Shown here piece after piece: positions 11,946-23,080 of a stretch of DNA of 64,000 nucleotides. How positions within the stretch are numbered: position 1 is the first letter of the stretch; each line of letters opens with the position of its first letter. The DNA comes from Erythroxylum novogranatense (taxonomy: Eukaryota; Streptophyta; Magnoliopsida; Malpighiales; Erythroxylaceae): NCBI GenBank assembly GCA_029891385.1, contig CM057228.1, positions 51,671,783 to 51,735,782 on the forward strand. Direction: 5' to 3'. The translations under genes were made by a program, and so were the position numbers. Under the pieces are notes generated by a model that searched no databases, was not told the origin of the DNA, and saw only the letters and a list, made by a program, of their open reading frames with translations.

Positions 11946-14900
11946 CCCCCCCCCCCTCCAAAAAAAATTAATTTAAAATTATTATTTTATAAAAAATAAA
12001 ATTTTACCCTATCTATTTAAGCGATGAAAAAAGAAATAAAAATATAAATATATTAAGATATTAAATAAAAATAAAAATAAAATTTGAGCTCATCTATTTT
12101 ATTAAAATTACTATTATTTGGGCCCATAATTTTTTTAAATAAAAACTTACAAATAAAGAGATAAAACTTACATATTTGATTAACTTTTTTATTCAAAATT
12201 TTTACCCTTTTAGCTTCTTTATCATACTATTTTTTTGTCTTTTTGACTTCTTCTTTCCCTAACTGTACAAGAACTATCGCACGTTGCATGCCCAAAGTAA
12301 TATTCTGTACGCACTACGTAGTCACGCAAACAGCAGATAGAGTCCTTCCACGTAGTGACGCAGACGGCAGACGCAAACATGCAGTCACGCAGGTGCAGAG
12401 TCGTCTCTGGCTATAAAGGTTATTCACGTGTAAATTGTAATAGTTTATTATTGTTGTTTTGAATGGGACATCTCATAGTTGATAAACGTTGCTTTCTGGC
12501 ATTGATAAACAAAGCATAATGGTTGTTGTCTTGTTGATAAACGTTGCTTTCTGGCATTTATAAACAAAGCATAATAGTTGATAAACGTGAAGTTAATTAG
12601 GTAAAAGTCTAATATTAGAATATACATAATTATAAATCATTTCACATATAAAAATAATATTTTTCCATAAATTATTTTTTTATTTGCATATATGTAAAGT
12701 GTTTTTAAATAGTTTTAATTACTTAATTTTTTGTGAATAGATATTTTTTGTTTATTTTGTGTTCAATTTATCCCTAATTACTTAACTTTGATTTCAGTTA
12801 TAGACAAATTTCTCAAAAGGCCTCTTACAAATAAGGATTCTAGCCCCAACCCTTTAAAGCATCCTCATTTAGAAGTCAATTTAGATGATCTTCAGTCTGA
12901 ACCAGGATTGTGGAAAAAAAATTCAGATTATCATCCTAATGACCGTGATAGAATACGAAGAGCTTATTTGCAAAAGGGTCCATGTCAACCTTTTGAGCAT
13001 GATTTTCCACAAAGAAAATTTGGAAATATTTATCGTAGATTTGTTCCATCTTGGTTTAAATAATACGCTAATTGGTTGGAGTATAGTGTTACAAAAGATG
13101 CAACTTTTTGCTTATGTTGCTATCTTTTTAGGTCGGATATTGGAAGTCAAGCAAGTGGTGATGCTTTTGTTATTGATGGATTTAACAATTGGAAGAAAAA
13201 AGACAGATTTCATATTCATATAGGAGGTCCTAATAGCTCTCACAATATCGCTTGGAAGAAATGTGAAGATTTGATGAATCAGAAACTACATATTCGAGTT
13301 GCTTATGCTAATCAATCCAACCATGCTCAAAAGGATTATCGTATCCAACTTACTACATCGGTGGATTGTGTTCGATTCCTTTTACGTCAAGGATTGGCTT
13401 TTCGTGGTCATGATGAATCAAAGACTTCTATTAATAATTGTAATTTTCTTCAATTTTTACAATTCTTGGTTGACCATAATGAACCTATCAACAATGTTGT
13501 TTTAAGCAATGCCCGTGGAAATCTCAAGGTCATTGCTCTTGACATACAAAAGGATATTATCAAAGCCGCTGCAATTGAAACCTCCAATGCCATTATTAAT
13601 GATGTTCAAGGTGGGTTATTTTCTATCCTTATTGATGAGTCTCGTGATGTCTCAATCAAAGAACAATTGCCTATTGTTTTACGTTATATGAATGCAAAAG
13701 GATATGTGCTTGAGCGATTTATTGATATTATTCATGTTAGTGATACCACCTCTTTATTACTAAAGCTTGCAATAGATGAATTGTTTTCAAAGCATGGATT
13801 AAGCATATCATCTTTACGTGGGCAAGGCTACGATGGAGCTAGCAATATGCAAGGAGCAATTAATGGTTTGAAGACTTTGATTTTAAATGAAAATAATTTA
13901 GCTCATTATGTTCATTGTTTCTCTCACCAATTGCAATTAGCACTTGTAGCAGTGGCCAAGAATCATGTACATGTTACTTTGTTGTTTAACACAGTCTCAA
14001 GCTTATCAAATATAGTTGGAGGTTCTTGTAAAAAGAAAAGATCTTCTTCGTGAGAAACAATTTAGTAAGATTGTTGAAGGGCTGAAAAATGGTGAATTTT
14101 CAAGTGGTAAAGGTTTACATCAAGAAACTTCTATTCAAAGACCAGCTGACACATGTTGGGGCACACATTATGGATCATTATCAAGCTTAATCGTGATGTT
14201 TGACTCCATAGTTGATATTCTAGAGATCATTATGGAAGAAGGCACAACTTCAAAGCAAAAAAGTGAAGCATATGCTTTGCTTGATTTTATCCAATCTTAT
14301 GAATTTGTATTTAGCTTGCATTTGATGAAAAAAAATCTTGGGCATCACAAATGAATTATCTCAAGTGTTGCAAAGGAAGGATCAAGACATTGTCAATGCA
14401 ATTTCTTTGATTAAAGTTTCCAAACAACGACTACAAATGATGAGGGATGATGGGTGGCAGTCCTTATTTGATGAAATATCTTCATTTTGTGAGAACCATG
14501 ATATTGCCATTCCAAATATGGATGAAAATTTTGTATATCGGGGAAGGTTAAGAAGAAATGCACAAAAAATGACGAATTTACATCATTATCAATTGGAATT
14601 ATTTTACACTGTGATTGATATGCAACTTCAAGAACTCAACAATCGCTTCAATGAGGTAAATACCAAATTGCTTATTTGTGTAGCATGCTTGAATCCAAGT
14701 AACTCTTTTTATGCTTTTGATAAGCAAAAGTTGATTCAGCTTGCTGAATTTTACCCTTCTGATTTCTCTAAAGTAGAGCTTATTACTCTTGGTGATCAAC
14801 TTGATAATTATATTGTTGATATGCAATATGATGATCGATTTTCGATATTAAATGGGATTAGTGATCTTGTCAAGAAGCTGGTCGAAACAAAAAAGGATGT

Positions 14901-15257
14901 TGTGTACCCTTTAGTATTTTTACTTGTGAGATTAGCTTTGATTTTGCCTATTACTATTGCATCGGTGGAAAGAGCATTTTCTGCAATGAAGATAGTAAAA
15001 AATCGCTTGCGCAATTGAATGGGAGATTCTTGAATGAATGACTGTTTGATCACATATATTGAGAAAGATATCTTCAATAGTATTGACAATGAGAAAATTT
15101 TACAGCGATATCAAAATATAAGGACTCGTAGGGAACGATTGTAATAGGTTATATTTAAAAAGCTTAAGACAATGATGTAATTTTTTGTTTATTAAATATA
15201 TAAATATTTGTATTTTTCAATGTTACCCCACTCAAAATAATTTCTAGATTCGCCCTG
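11908..15257 (+). mobile_element. hAT transposon, zf-TTF/DUF4371 type
   Basis: The left end reads GAAGGGCAAAGCCAC and the right end TAGATTCGCCCTG, an imperfect terminal inverted repeat around AGGGC. The flanks ACAACAGA (11900-11907) and ACAACATA (15258-15265) are an 8-bp target duplication with one mismatch, as hAT elements make. The insertion lies inside the copia 5' LTR. The transposase is on the plus strand and covers about 12798-15143. 11945-12797 is AT-rich non-coding sequence, with a likely upstream exon or leader that I cannot define. Confidence 0.85.
12798..15143 (+). pseudogene. hAT transposase (zf-TTF, DUF4371, dimerization domain)
   Basis: An intron acceptor TTTGATTTCAG ends at 12797; the exon then reads KFLKRPLTNKD. 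Domains in order: an N-terminal region with RRAYLQKGPCQP; a TTF-type finger around 13100 (FCLCCYLF); a DUF4371 region from about 13350; the RNase-H-like core with LIDESRDVS, RGQGYDGASNM and HCFSHQLQLAL; and the hAT dimerization segment TIASVERAFSAMKIVKNRL near 14960-15010. Lesions are few: a TAA at 13061, one extra A in an A-run near 14030, one extra A near 14330, and TGA codons at 15016 and just after. It is probably a recently dead autonomous element. The true N-terminus is not visible. Confidence 0.88.
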
Positions 15258-15322
15258 ACAACATAAAGAAGAATATTTTATTTGTTACAGATACTCTCAG
15301 CCAGCTATTGCGTTTATTCTAA

Positions 15323-15559
15323 CAGTTGGCGATGGAAATGTCTTGTATGCCCTTGATGCATCTTCATTTTACCGTGGTTCTTTACAAATCCGGAGTTGGT
15401 AAAATTCCATTTTCTATTTGGACCTTGGTTCCTATAATTATTGCGGCTTGAGCTCTTGCCTGGGTTACCCTAGTTCGTCTTTGATCCTCCTTTTATAGGA
15501 AGTGTAGGAGCGTGGATCGCTAGTGTCGATTCCTACTTTCTCGCTAAAGAATACTCCTA
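15323..15559. other. Flank between copia LTR and gypsy gag relic
   Basis: Translated on the minus strand, the right part continues weakly from the gag relic, with many stops. No other feature is seen. Confidence 0.4.
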
Positions 15560-16240
15560 TTGGAGCTTGGGAAGATAGTGACTTTTAGTTCTGGTTTTAG
15601 GCCTTTAAAGAAAAATCCAATCAGATATTTATTGGAGTATCAAGCAGCAAACTTGGCATAATAATCCTTCACTGATCCCTTTTGTCGGAGCTCTTTAAAT
15701 TCATGCATCAGGTCCTCAAAGATCTCTTCGTTAACCTTTATTTAATCATGGGGATGAATTCTTCTTATTATATGGGTCCCTTATTAGTGTGGTTTCTCAT
15801 AGTCGGTCGGTACTCGGTACCATTCCTATGCCTCTCCTTCTAGGTGCATCACCGCAATGCTGACCTTTTTGTTTCCTTGCGTGTTGTTGAGTGCGAAGAA
15901 CTATTCACACTTATACAACCATCCTCCGACAAAGCTTCCTTCAAACACTAAAAAGTCATTCTTATTAAACCTTAGAGGAACTGTTTAGTACTCATTTGAG
16001 AATGGTGTTCCCATGTCTCCGGCAGGCAGTGTCACATGGTGAGCTTGCGTCCATAGTTTTACCTATCATGCACATAAACTGGTGGAACATGGTTTTACGT
16101 TCCCCCAGCTCTTTCTCTTATCTTTCCGTTCTGCTCTAGTTTTACATCATCAGCTTCTCATTCCTCGCCTGATTTTTCAGCAGGGTCTTCAGGTTCTCTT
16201 CATTCCTCCTAAGCTCAGCCGCTTGTGTCCCTTCTCTCAT
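15560..16240 (-). pseudogene. Gypsy gag relic
   Basis: The minus strand starts MREGTQAAELRRNEENLKTL at 16240, a coiled-coil-like N-terminus. It then gives, across stops, KVSIAVMHLEGEA and EDLMHEFKELRQKGSVKDYY followed by a piece ending FFKGLK. This is the plant Retrotrans_gag pattern. Stops and shifts are numerous, and I find no protease, RT or LTR attached, so this is an old fragment. It is unrelated to the gag of the Tat element to its right. Confidence 0.75.
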
Positions 16241-17089
16241 GATCGTTTTGAGAATTGATTAACTACTTTGATAGCAATTTGTTTTTATAATTACACAAAA
16301 ATAAAGACGTATGGGTAGTCATAGAATAGACACGTACACCCATTGTCGACTTACAAAACATCTAGCAATTAAGTAAATTCCTAGGCTTTCCTTTTTTAAC
16401 ATGCGACTTTGTTTTCACCACATTACTTCGGTTTATCCTCGTTTGTTATAGGTGCTGGCCTACCTCTTCTTCTTGCTTTTTTTCCACAACACAATGAATT
16501 ATAAAGTGAAATTAATTATTACAAATAAAAAAGGGACTATAAAATTTTAAATCTTTGGTGGCTAAATTGGGTCAAGATTTTGGGTTCTTTCAGTTGAATT
16601 AATGGAGTTTGGCTTCTTGAGCCTCTACATAGGCAACCACTAGAGAAGAGAAGAGGAAGTAAGGTAAAGCACAACCTCAAAAACGACCAGCTTCTCCAAG
16701 ATTTCCAAATTTCCTACTCTGAGAGAGGCTCGATTTCTCAACATAATGGGGATTTTGGCAGGGATATTTTGGAGGAATTAGTGTTAGGTGTAGTGATAGG
16801 GAATTTTTATTAATTAGGACTAAATTAAGTTAATTAACATATATTTAAGTTAAAATGGCTTTTATTAAGAATATAATATAATTAAAAACTAAATTAATTT
16901 AAGAAAAATCTGGTCAGTTGGTCTCATTATATATGTATAAAAAATTATTAATTTAAGTTAAATTTGATACATTTTATTTATCATGTGAATAATTTATTTA
17001 ATGAGATTCGTATGTTTATTAAAAAATATTAAATTTGTGTATTTACGTGATAGAATAAAATGTTAGTATCTATTGAGAATTATTAAATT
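16241..17089. other. AT-rich spacer, no recognizable gene
   Basis: This holds short pyrimidine-rich stretches and, from about 16780, very AT-rich sequence. I see no domain, LTR end or tandem array. It is the left flank of the Tat insertion; the right flank from 26630 is similarly AT-rich, consistent with one original AT-rich target. Confidence 0.5.
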
Positions 17090-17094
17090 CATAT

Positions 17095-17527
17095 TGGTTC
17101 TGCCGGATTCAAGCTGAACGGTGCGTTACCGTTTGGATCCATGAGTTGGCAACCTTCTACGTTGTTCTTCGGCGTAAATATACCTGCAAAACAAGGAAGG
17201 CTCGTCGGAGGTGATGTCCCGATTAGCCCCTCCAACGCTCAAGTAAGTTTTCTGGTGAAGGTGGGAATCGATGCAGAGAAAATCAAATTAGGTTCTGATC
17301 TCGTCCCTCAATTATGGGAAAAAATACCTTATATATGGAGCAATAGCTAGGTTTAGGTCTTCACGTCGTGTGCATGGAGGTCTCTCTCATGGAGACAATT
17401 TGAGAGAGCGTGGATTGGGCTTGGGCTCGTCATAGCCATTGTGTAGGAGACTGATCTTTGATGAATGGACCGATCGGCCCATGGGTCGTCTTGACTGGGT
17501 CCAGGCCCAGCACGGTCGACCCGACCA
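17095..17527 (-). repeat. 3' LTR of the Tat element
   Basis: 433 bp, beginning TGGTTCTGCCGG and ending CCCGACCA on the plus strand (TG...CA on both strands). It is the fuller of the two LTRs; the right one lacks the segment matching 17216-17474. It is followed on its right by the polypurine tract read on the minus strand. Confidence 0.9.
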
Positions 17528-17545
17528 TAAGCCCCCCTACTCCTC
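17528..17545 (-). promoter_or_regulatory. Polypurine tract of the Tat element
   Basis: The minus strand reads GAGTAGGGGGGCTTA immediately before the LTR start TGGTCGGG. A purine run against the 3' LTR is where plus-strand DNA synthesis is primed. Confidence 0.75.
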
Positions 17546-18204
17546 GAGTCTGAGCGAAGAAAAGGGTCGGAGGAGTATGCAGAGGTTGTATAGCTCGGTC
17601 ATAGGACGACTCGTTGTGGGACGATCGGTTGAGCCTTGAGACATAGCTCGTCTGTTGGTCAGCTAAATGGAATGATCGGTCGGTCGGGCAATGCTGTTAT
17701 AGCCCGGCCATGGGACGGCCCGGTAGTTCAATTGGTCGGTCTCGACTAGTTGTCTCCATTAGCGGTAGCGTGAAGGCATTTGAGGCATTTATTGTTTGAC
17801 GGCGACGCACGCGTCGACAAATTTTCGAATCAAACGATCGTCTTTATAGCCGTTACCGGTGTCCTCACGTCCTTTCAACCGCTTCGCGCCTTCCGCATTT
17901 CGATTAACCCTAATCGGTTCCGTTCAGATCGAGACGCGTGTCCGGGAGCGTACTGGATTCTCTCCAGCGTCGAGTTTCACTGGATCGCGCTTAAAACGCT
18001 TTCCTATAAACTTTCGTACGCCAGACGGTTTGCGTTTCTTCGCTCTCATCTCATTCTTCTTTGTCTTCTTGCTTTCCTCCGCACTCCCTTACTTTCAGTT
18101 TCCAGAAGTTTTCTTTGGCGTTGCGCAAACCTCCGATCTTTTTCCACTAAATAGGTACGTCCGTTCCCTTCATTCTCCTCTTCTAAATTTCCTCCTAGTG
18201 AGTC

Positions 18205-20477
18205 ATGTCGTCTACTAGTTCCCGGAGTGGGGTTTCTTCAAGCGATAGTGTTGGCGAGAGGTCGTCGGAGGTTATGGTCAGGCGGCTGCGATGTCGAGGT
18301 TGGGAGATGTTGAAGAGATTGCGACAAGAGAGCGGAAAGATGGGCTGGTGGTGAGGGAGCTGCCCAAAGGTAGATCGAGGATGTCCGCGGCGGAGTTGAG
18401 GCGGTCGATTCTTAGGAATAACGTTCCTCGGGACTGGGAGCCTAGGTTGGCCTCGGGGAATGAGGGAATTGGCGATAATGCAGGTGGATGGTTCGCCGTT
18501 TCGGAGTTTTTTTTCTCGGTCGCCGGCCTGAGGCTACCGTATGCGCCGATCGTGGACGAAGTGTGCGTTGGATACCAGTTAAGGCCGAGTCAGATTCCTC
18601 CGAATGGGTGGAGGTTCATAAATGGGCTTGCTTTGTTGTGCCACCAATTTGGCTGTCCGCCTTCAATCGGCATCTTGCGTCACTTCTTGAGAATGAGCCA
18701 GAGTCCGAGCTCTGGGGGTGGGATCCCTTCCCTGATGTATAAGGATGTCCGGTATCGCCCAGCCGGGACGTCTGGCAAAATTACTGGCTGGCGAACTAAA
18801 TACTTCTTCGTGAAGCCACCAGGGTCGCTCGAGTCCCGTGGTGGAGGTATCCCAAGCCGGCGATGGAATGACTCATCAAGTCTGTTAATTTCTAGAGGAA
18901 CGAGAAGTGGTGGCCAGTATAAAGGAGCTCGGCCGTATAACCGCTCGGCTTATTTTGGGATACTGGCAGAGGGTCTCGGTACTCGCTTCGATTGATCCCC
19001 GCCACGAGTTAGCGGGCTAGAGAGGAAACCGCTCACTTTGGTTGACCCTCACGGTTGAATTGTTTTCCTTGCTTGTAGGTTTTGTTCGATTTCTAACTTG
19101 CTTTCTTTGTTTGTGCAACCATGGTCAAGGTTAACACTTTTCCCGGCCCCCCCAAGTCCGCCAAGGGTAAGCGTAAGGTTGCCGGGTCCTCGGAGGCTAG
19201 AGGACAGACGGAGAGGGGAGAGGCTAGTTCGCGGGTTGCTCGACCCATTGCTCCCGGGCGGTGTGATGCTCCTCCTACCGTCCCCGAACCATTGGCGGCG
19301 CCTGCTGTAGTCGTCCCTCCTGGTCCGAGCATGGTTATGATTGAGGAAGAGGGGGAGGAGGTTGAACGACCTCTTAAAAGGAGGAGGGGGGTCCGGGTAA
19401 CTGGCCGACCTTCTCCTCTGGGCGACCGATCTCCCAGTTCCCCCGTGGCCGACCGGTCTCCTTGCTCTTTGGTAGCTGTTTGTCCTTTTGTGGTCGACCA
19501 ATCTCCCCGTCCTTCGGGCCAACTCAAGGGAAAAGGGAAGACGGGTGACGTCGGGTATGGAGTCTCGATCAGCTGCCCGAGGACTCCTCGACTCTCGACG
19601 TCGGCGTTGTCCGACATATCATGGAAAGGATTATTCCTCCCGCGGACGGGGAAAAACTTGACCAGAAGAGCAACAAGGATATGGGGTCTTTGCTCTTACG
19701 TACTTGCCTGAGGAGCTCGATGATGTCATTCGAGGCGGTGCAGCGTTTGGATGTTCTGGACAATGAGGTTCAGGACCTTCAAAGCAGATCACGAGCTCTG
19801 AAGGACGAGCTTTCAAAGGTAGAAGAGAGAGAGACCTTCTGGCTCAGAACTCTTCTTTAGAGGAGGAGAAGAAGAGTCGGGAGGAGGCGGCAAATGTTTT
19901 GAAAGCCCAGTTGATCTGAGGGAGGAGGAGATGCGTGCTTGAGGCTCGGCTCACGAGGAGATGGCGGCGAGGAGCAAGCTGTGTCAGGAGCATCTGATGG
20001 TCTTGAGGCGGTGGGAGTCGGAGAGGGTGCTGAAGGAGAAAGCTCTCCGAGACCATGCCCAAACCGAGGACATGTTGAGGAGGGTGCAAGCCTCCGTGAA
20101 GGAACAAAGGATTGAGGCGATCCTGCGGTGGCAGAGGCGATTCTTGCAGGACGAGTGCTTGGAGTACTCCTGCGACCTGGCCCTCATGATCCTGAAGAAT
20201 TGTTATAACGCCTGCGTTCCTGAGGGGTCGGATGGTCCTTCGTTCGAGAACTTTGCCGAGCCGTTGCTTCCTACCGCTCTTGGCCTTTCTAGAGGAAGTG
20301 GCGGAGAGAGCTCTGGAGAAGCGGGGCCCGGTCCCGAATGAAGAGATGGACCTTAGCTCGACCGAGGAGGACGAGCTTCCTCCTGATGATGCTTCTGTCC
20401 CCGCTTCGACTTTCCCTCCTGAGTCCGGGGCTTCCCCTGTATACTCCCCCGGGTATTCTCCCTCTACGGAGTTTTGA
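18205..20477 (+). pseudogene. Antisense ORF of Tat element (putative gypsy-type transposon protein family)
   Basis: This lies on the strand opposite to gag-pol, between pol and the 3' LTR. Parts, by frame: a Ser-rich start at 18205 (MSSTSSRSG); 18291-18995 with WFAVSEFFFSVAGLRLPY, PPNGWRFINGLALL and SGKITGWRTKYFFVKPPGS; 19121-19560, Pro/Ser/Arg-rich with a basic patch (PLKRRRG); a coiled coil at 19700-19860 (LDNEVQDLQSRSRALKDEL); 19961-20341, helical; and an acidic tail to 20477 (STEEDELPPDD). The central part resembles the Pfam family described as putative gypsy-type transposon protein (Transposase_28). At least four frameshifts break it. The function of such ORFs is unknown; position and orientation match antisense ORFs reported in Tat-group elements. 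Confidence 0.75.
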
Positions 20478-20685
20478 AGCTCACCTGGTCGGGCTTGTGA
20501 CCAGGGCCACTTTATCAATATAATCTTTACCTTTGCTTCATTTCTTTCTGATGTCTCTTTCCGTATTCATACTCTTTACTTTCAATGTATGTTGAGTTAC
20601 CATGAAATTGCTCATAGTCGGCCGATTTCAAAGTCGGCGTATAGTAGAGTTCGATTCGGGGTCCCAAGGTAGAGTTCGATTTGGT

Positions 20686-20933
20686 CTATGGAGAATACCG
20701 GGCAATTGCGATGGCGAGGGACCCAGGGATCTCGTCCTGGCGACCCGACCGACCGAAGTCGGCCTATGGAGAATGCCGGGCAATGGCGATGGGCCCAGGG
20801 ATCTCGTCCTGGCGACCCGACCGACCGAAGTCGGCCTATGAGCATGCCGAGCAATGGCGATGGCGAGGGACCCAGGGATCTCGTCCCGGCGACCCGACCG
20901 ACCGTAGTCGATCTATGGAGAATGCCGGGCGAT
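20686..20933. repeat. Minisatellite, 72-78 bp unit, 3.3 copies
   Basis: Units start CTATG at 20686, 20764, 20836 and 20913 (partial) and are 78, 72 and 77 bp long. Each contains GGGATCTCGTCC and CGACCCGACCGACCG. It lies between the antisense ORF and pol, that is, in the element's 3' untranslated zone, where tandem arrays are known to arise in Tat/Ogre elements. Confidence 0.95.
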
Positions 20934-21121
20934 AATTGATTGGACTTTCTACTTTTTGCCTTATGCAATCTAACTCTTAATTGTCGAGAAATCTGTAACC
21001 CCTTTATTAATGATAACGAGGGCGTGGGCCATTAAAAAACCTGTCTGGCAGGGACAGGAAAAAGGTACCCACATGTATACAAAAATGATAATAAGGAAAG
21101 ATTAACTAAAATAAAACTTAT

Positions 21122-22455
21122 CTATTGGTAGAAAGCCTTCAGATTCTGTGAGTTCCAAGGCCTCAGTAGAATCTTCCCTTTCTCATCGCTAAGGATGTAA
21201 GAACCATGCCCGACTTGCTTAACCACTCGATAGGGTCCTTCCCACATCTGTCCGAGCTTTCCTGGATGCTTTCCAGCCACCTCGGCTTTTCGTAGGACGT
21301 ACTCACCTACCTTTACATCACTCGGCCTGACCCTTCTGTTATAGAACTTAGTCGCCTTTTGCCTGATGGCTTCTGAGCGAGCGGTTGCCCTTTCTCTGTC
21401 CTCGCTAAGAAGAACGAGCTCTGCTCTGCGGGCTTCATCATTTCGCTCTTCTTCGTAGCCCGACACCCTCTGATTGTGCAATGCTGCTTCTACTGGAACC
21501 AGGGCTTCTGTCCCGAAGGTCATCCTGAATGGAGTTTCCCCCGTGGCTCCGTTCGGTGTGGTTCTATATGCCCACAAAATTTCGTCTACTTCTTCCACCT
21601 AGGTCTTTCGGCCATCCAGGCGCTTCTTCAGGGCGTTCATTATCTTTTTATTGGTGTTCTCCGCAAGACCGTTGCTTTGCGGATGGGCTACTGAAGTCAG
21701 TTGTAGCTTGATCTTCAGTCGGTCACAGAAGTCTCTGAACTTGTCGTTGTCAAACTGCCGACCATTATCTGTAACCAATATCATGGGCATCCCGAAGCGA
21801 CAAAGTATGTTTTTCTTTACAAAGCTTTCAACCTTCCCCTCGGTGATTGTAGCGATAGATTCTGCTTCCACCCACTTAGTGAAATATTCTACTGTCACTA
21901 TCAAAAATTTCTTTTGTCCTGGACCGAAAGGGAAAGGCCCCAGTATATCCATTCCCCATTGGGCGAAAGGGATAGGGTGACTTACAATTTTCATCCTCTC
22001 GGTGGTGATGAGGCGAGTTCTTTGTTTCTCTGGCAGGCTTCGCATCGGTCGACCTTCTCTTGACAGTCTCTTCTCATTGTCGGCCAGTAGTAGCCTTGTC
22101 TGATCAACCGGTGAGCCAGCATTCTGCCTCCTACGTGATTTCCGCACATCCCTTCGTGGACTTCGGCCATTGCCTGCTCGGCTTCTTCTTCATTCAGGCA
22201 TCGAAGGAGCGGCCAGTCGTAAGACCGCTTATATAGAGCGCCATTGACAACCGTGTATTCGGCTGCCTTTATCCTTAACTTCTTGGCTGCTGATGCGTCT
22301 TCCGGTTGTCTTCCTTCCAAAAGGTACCGCTTGATCGGTTCTGTCCAGCCCGGTCGATCGGTATTTACATTGAGAACTTCCTCGGCCTTCTGAATGCTAG
22401 GCCGATCTAGTCGTTCGACCAGAATATTGTTTATGGCATCACGGTCGGAAGCCAT
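21122..22455 (-). pseudogene. Tat integrase
   Basis: The minus strand encodes the H2C2 zinc-binding domain (HEGMCGNHVGGRMLAH with CEACQRNK), then the catalytic core with WGMDILGPFP, VTDNGRQFDN and NGLAENTNKK (Asp, Asp, Glu all present), then ILWAYRTTPNG, and a C-terminal domain ending at 21122 with PRNS-like text NSQNLKAFYQ. A frameshift separates the zinc domain from the core (about 22000-22100), and a TAG near 21599 sits where WVEE is expected (Trp to stop). The catalytic triad is intact in sequence, but the frame is not. Confidence 0.92.
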
Positions 22456-23080
22456 TTTGGAGAGCGCATCCGCCTTGGCATTCTGAGCTCGTTCTATTAC
22501 ATTGATTGAATCTCGTAAAATTGCTCGACTCGCTGACTAACTCCGGTATTTGATCATGTTGTTCCCTTGGCCTCAGATCTTTGTCTGTAACTTGGCCGAC
22601 TACCACCTGGCTATCACTGTATATCTTTAGGTGCTTCACTTCCATCTCCTTGGCGAGTTGGAGGTCGGCTATCAAGGCCTCATATTCTGCCTCGTTATTG
22701 GAGGCTTTGAATTCTAGTCGGAGGGCATACTCTACCTTTTCTTCCATGTGCGGGCTAATCAGTACAACTCCTGCTCCGCATCCCTCGGCATTGGACGACC
22801 CATCGACAAACAGGCTCCAGGTGGGGAACTGCTCGTCCTCCGAGCTTGGTTGGCTCATCTCCGCGATGAAATCTGCCAGTATCTGTGCCTTAATAGTTGT
22901 GCGGGGCTTGTATTGTATGTCAAATTCACCCAGTTCTACTGCCAACTTAATTAGTCGACCCGAGGTTTCGAGCTTTTGAAGGCACTGCCTGAGGGGCTGG
23001 TCGGTCCATACCTCGATGGTGTGACTTTGGAAGTAAGGCCTTAGCTTCCGAGCTGCTGTTATCAAAGAGAGGGCCAGCTT
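22439..23080 (-). pseudogene. Tat RNase H region (two RNase H-like domains)
   Basis: The end of the ancestral RNase H is seen as HTIEVWTDQPLRQCLQ, followed by KLAVELGEFDIQYKPR. A second domain then contains WSLFVDGSSNAEGCGAG, SNNEAEYEALIADLQLA and IYSDSQVVVGQV, carrying Asp, Glu and Asp in the expected order. A second, archaeal-like RNase H next to the first is a hallmark of Tat elements. A shift follows near 22500. Confidence 0.88.

Larger units (their letters stand above)
8571..15322 (-). mobile_element. Copia relic (Ale-like), 5' half only, split by a hAT
   Basis: This is a Ty1/copia element on the minus strand. The reading order from the right is a short LTR (57 bp at 15266-15322 plus 85 bp at 11823-11907), a degenerate initiator-Met PBS (GTATGAGAGC, minus strand, 11813-11822), gag, protease and integrase, ending at the integrase GKGY region near 8571. 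RT and RNase H are absent. The LTR of about 142 bp starts TGTTAGAATAAACGC, ends TTTACACA and holds a TATA box GTATATAAAC (11881-11890). Such a short LTR fits the Ale/Retrofit group, but the lineage call is tentative. Confidence 0.75.

Noticed and set aside
18154..18198. Intron in the 5' UTR of the antisense ORF (GTACGT...CTCCTAG)
   Set aside because: Only 45 bp, too short for a usual plant intron.
19049..19617. Two overlapping minus-strand ORFs
   Set aside because: They are shadows of the antisense ORF, which has the better composition and domain match on the plus strand.
20602..20968. Overlapping ORFs on both strands at the minisatellite
   Set aside because: Several frames are open through 72-78 bp repeats; no family signal.
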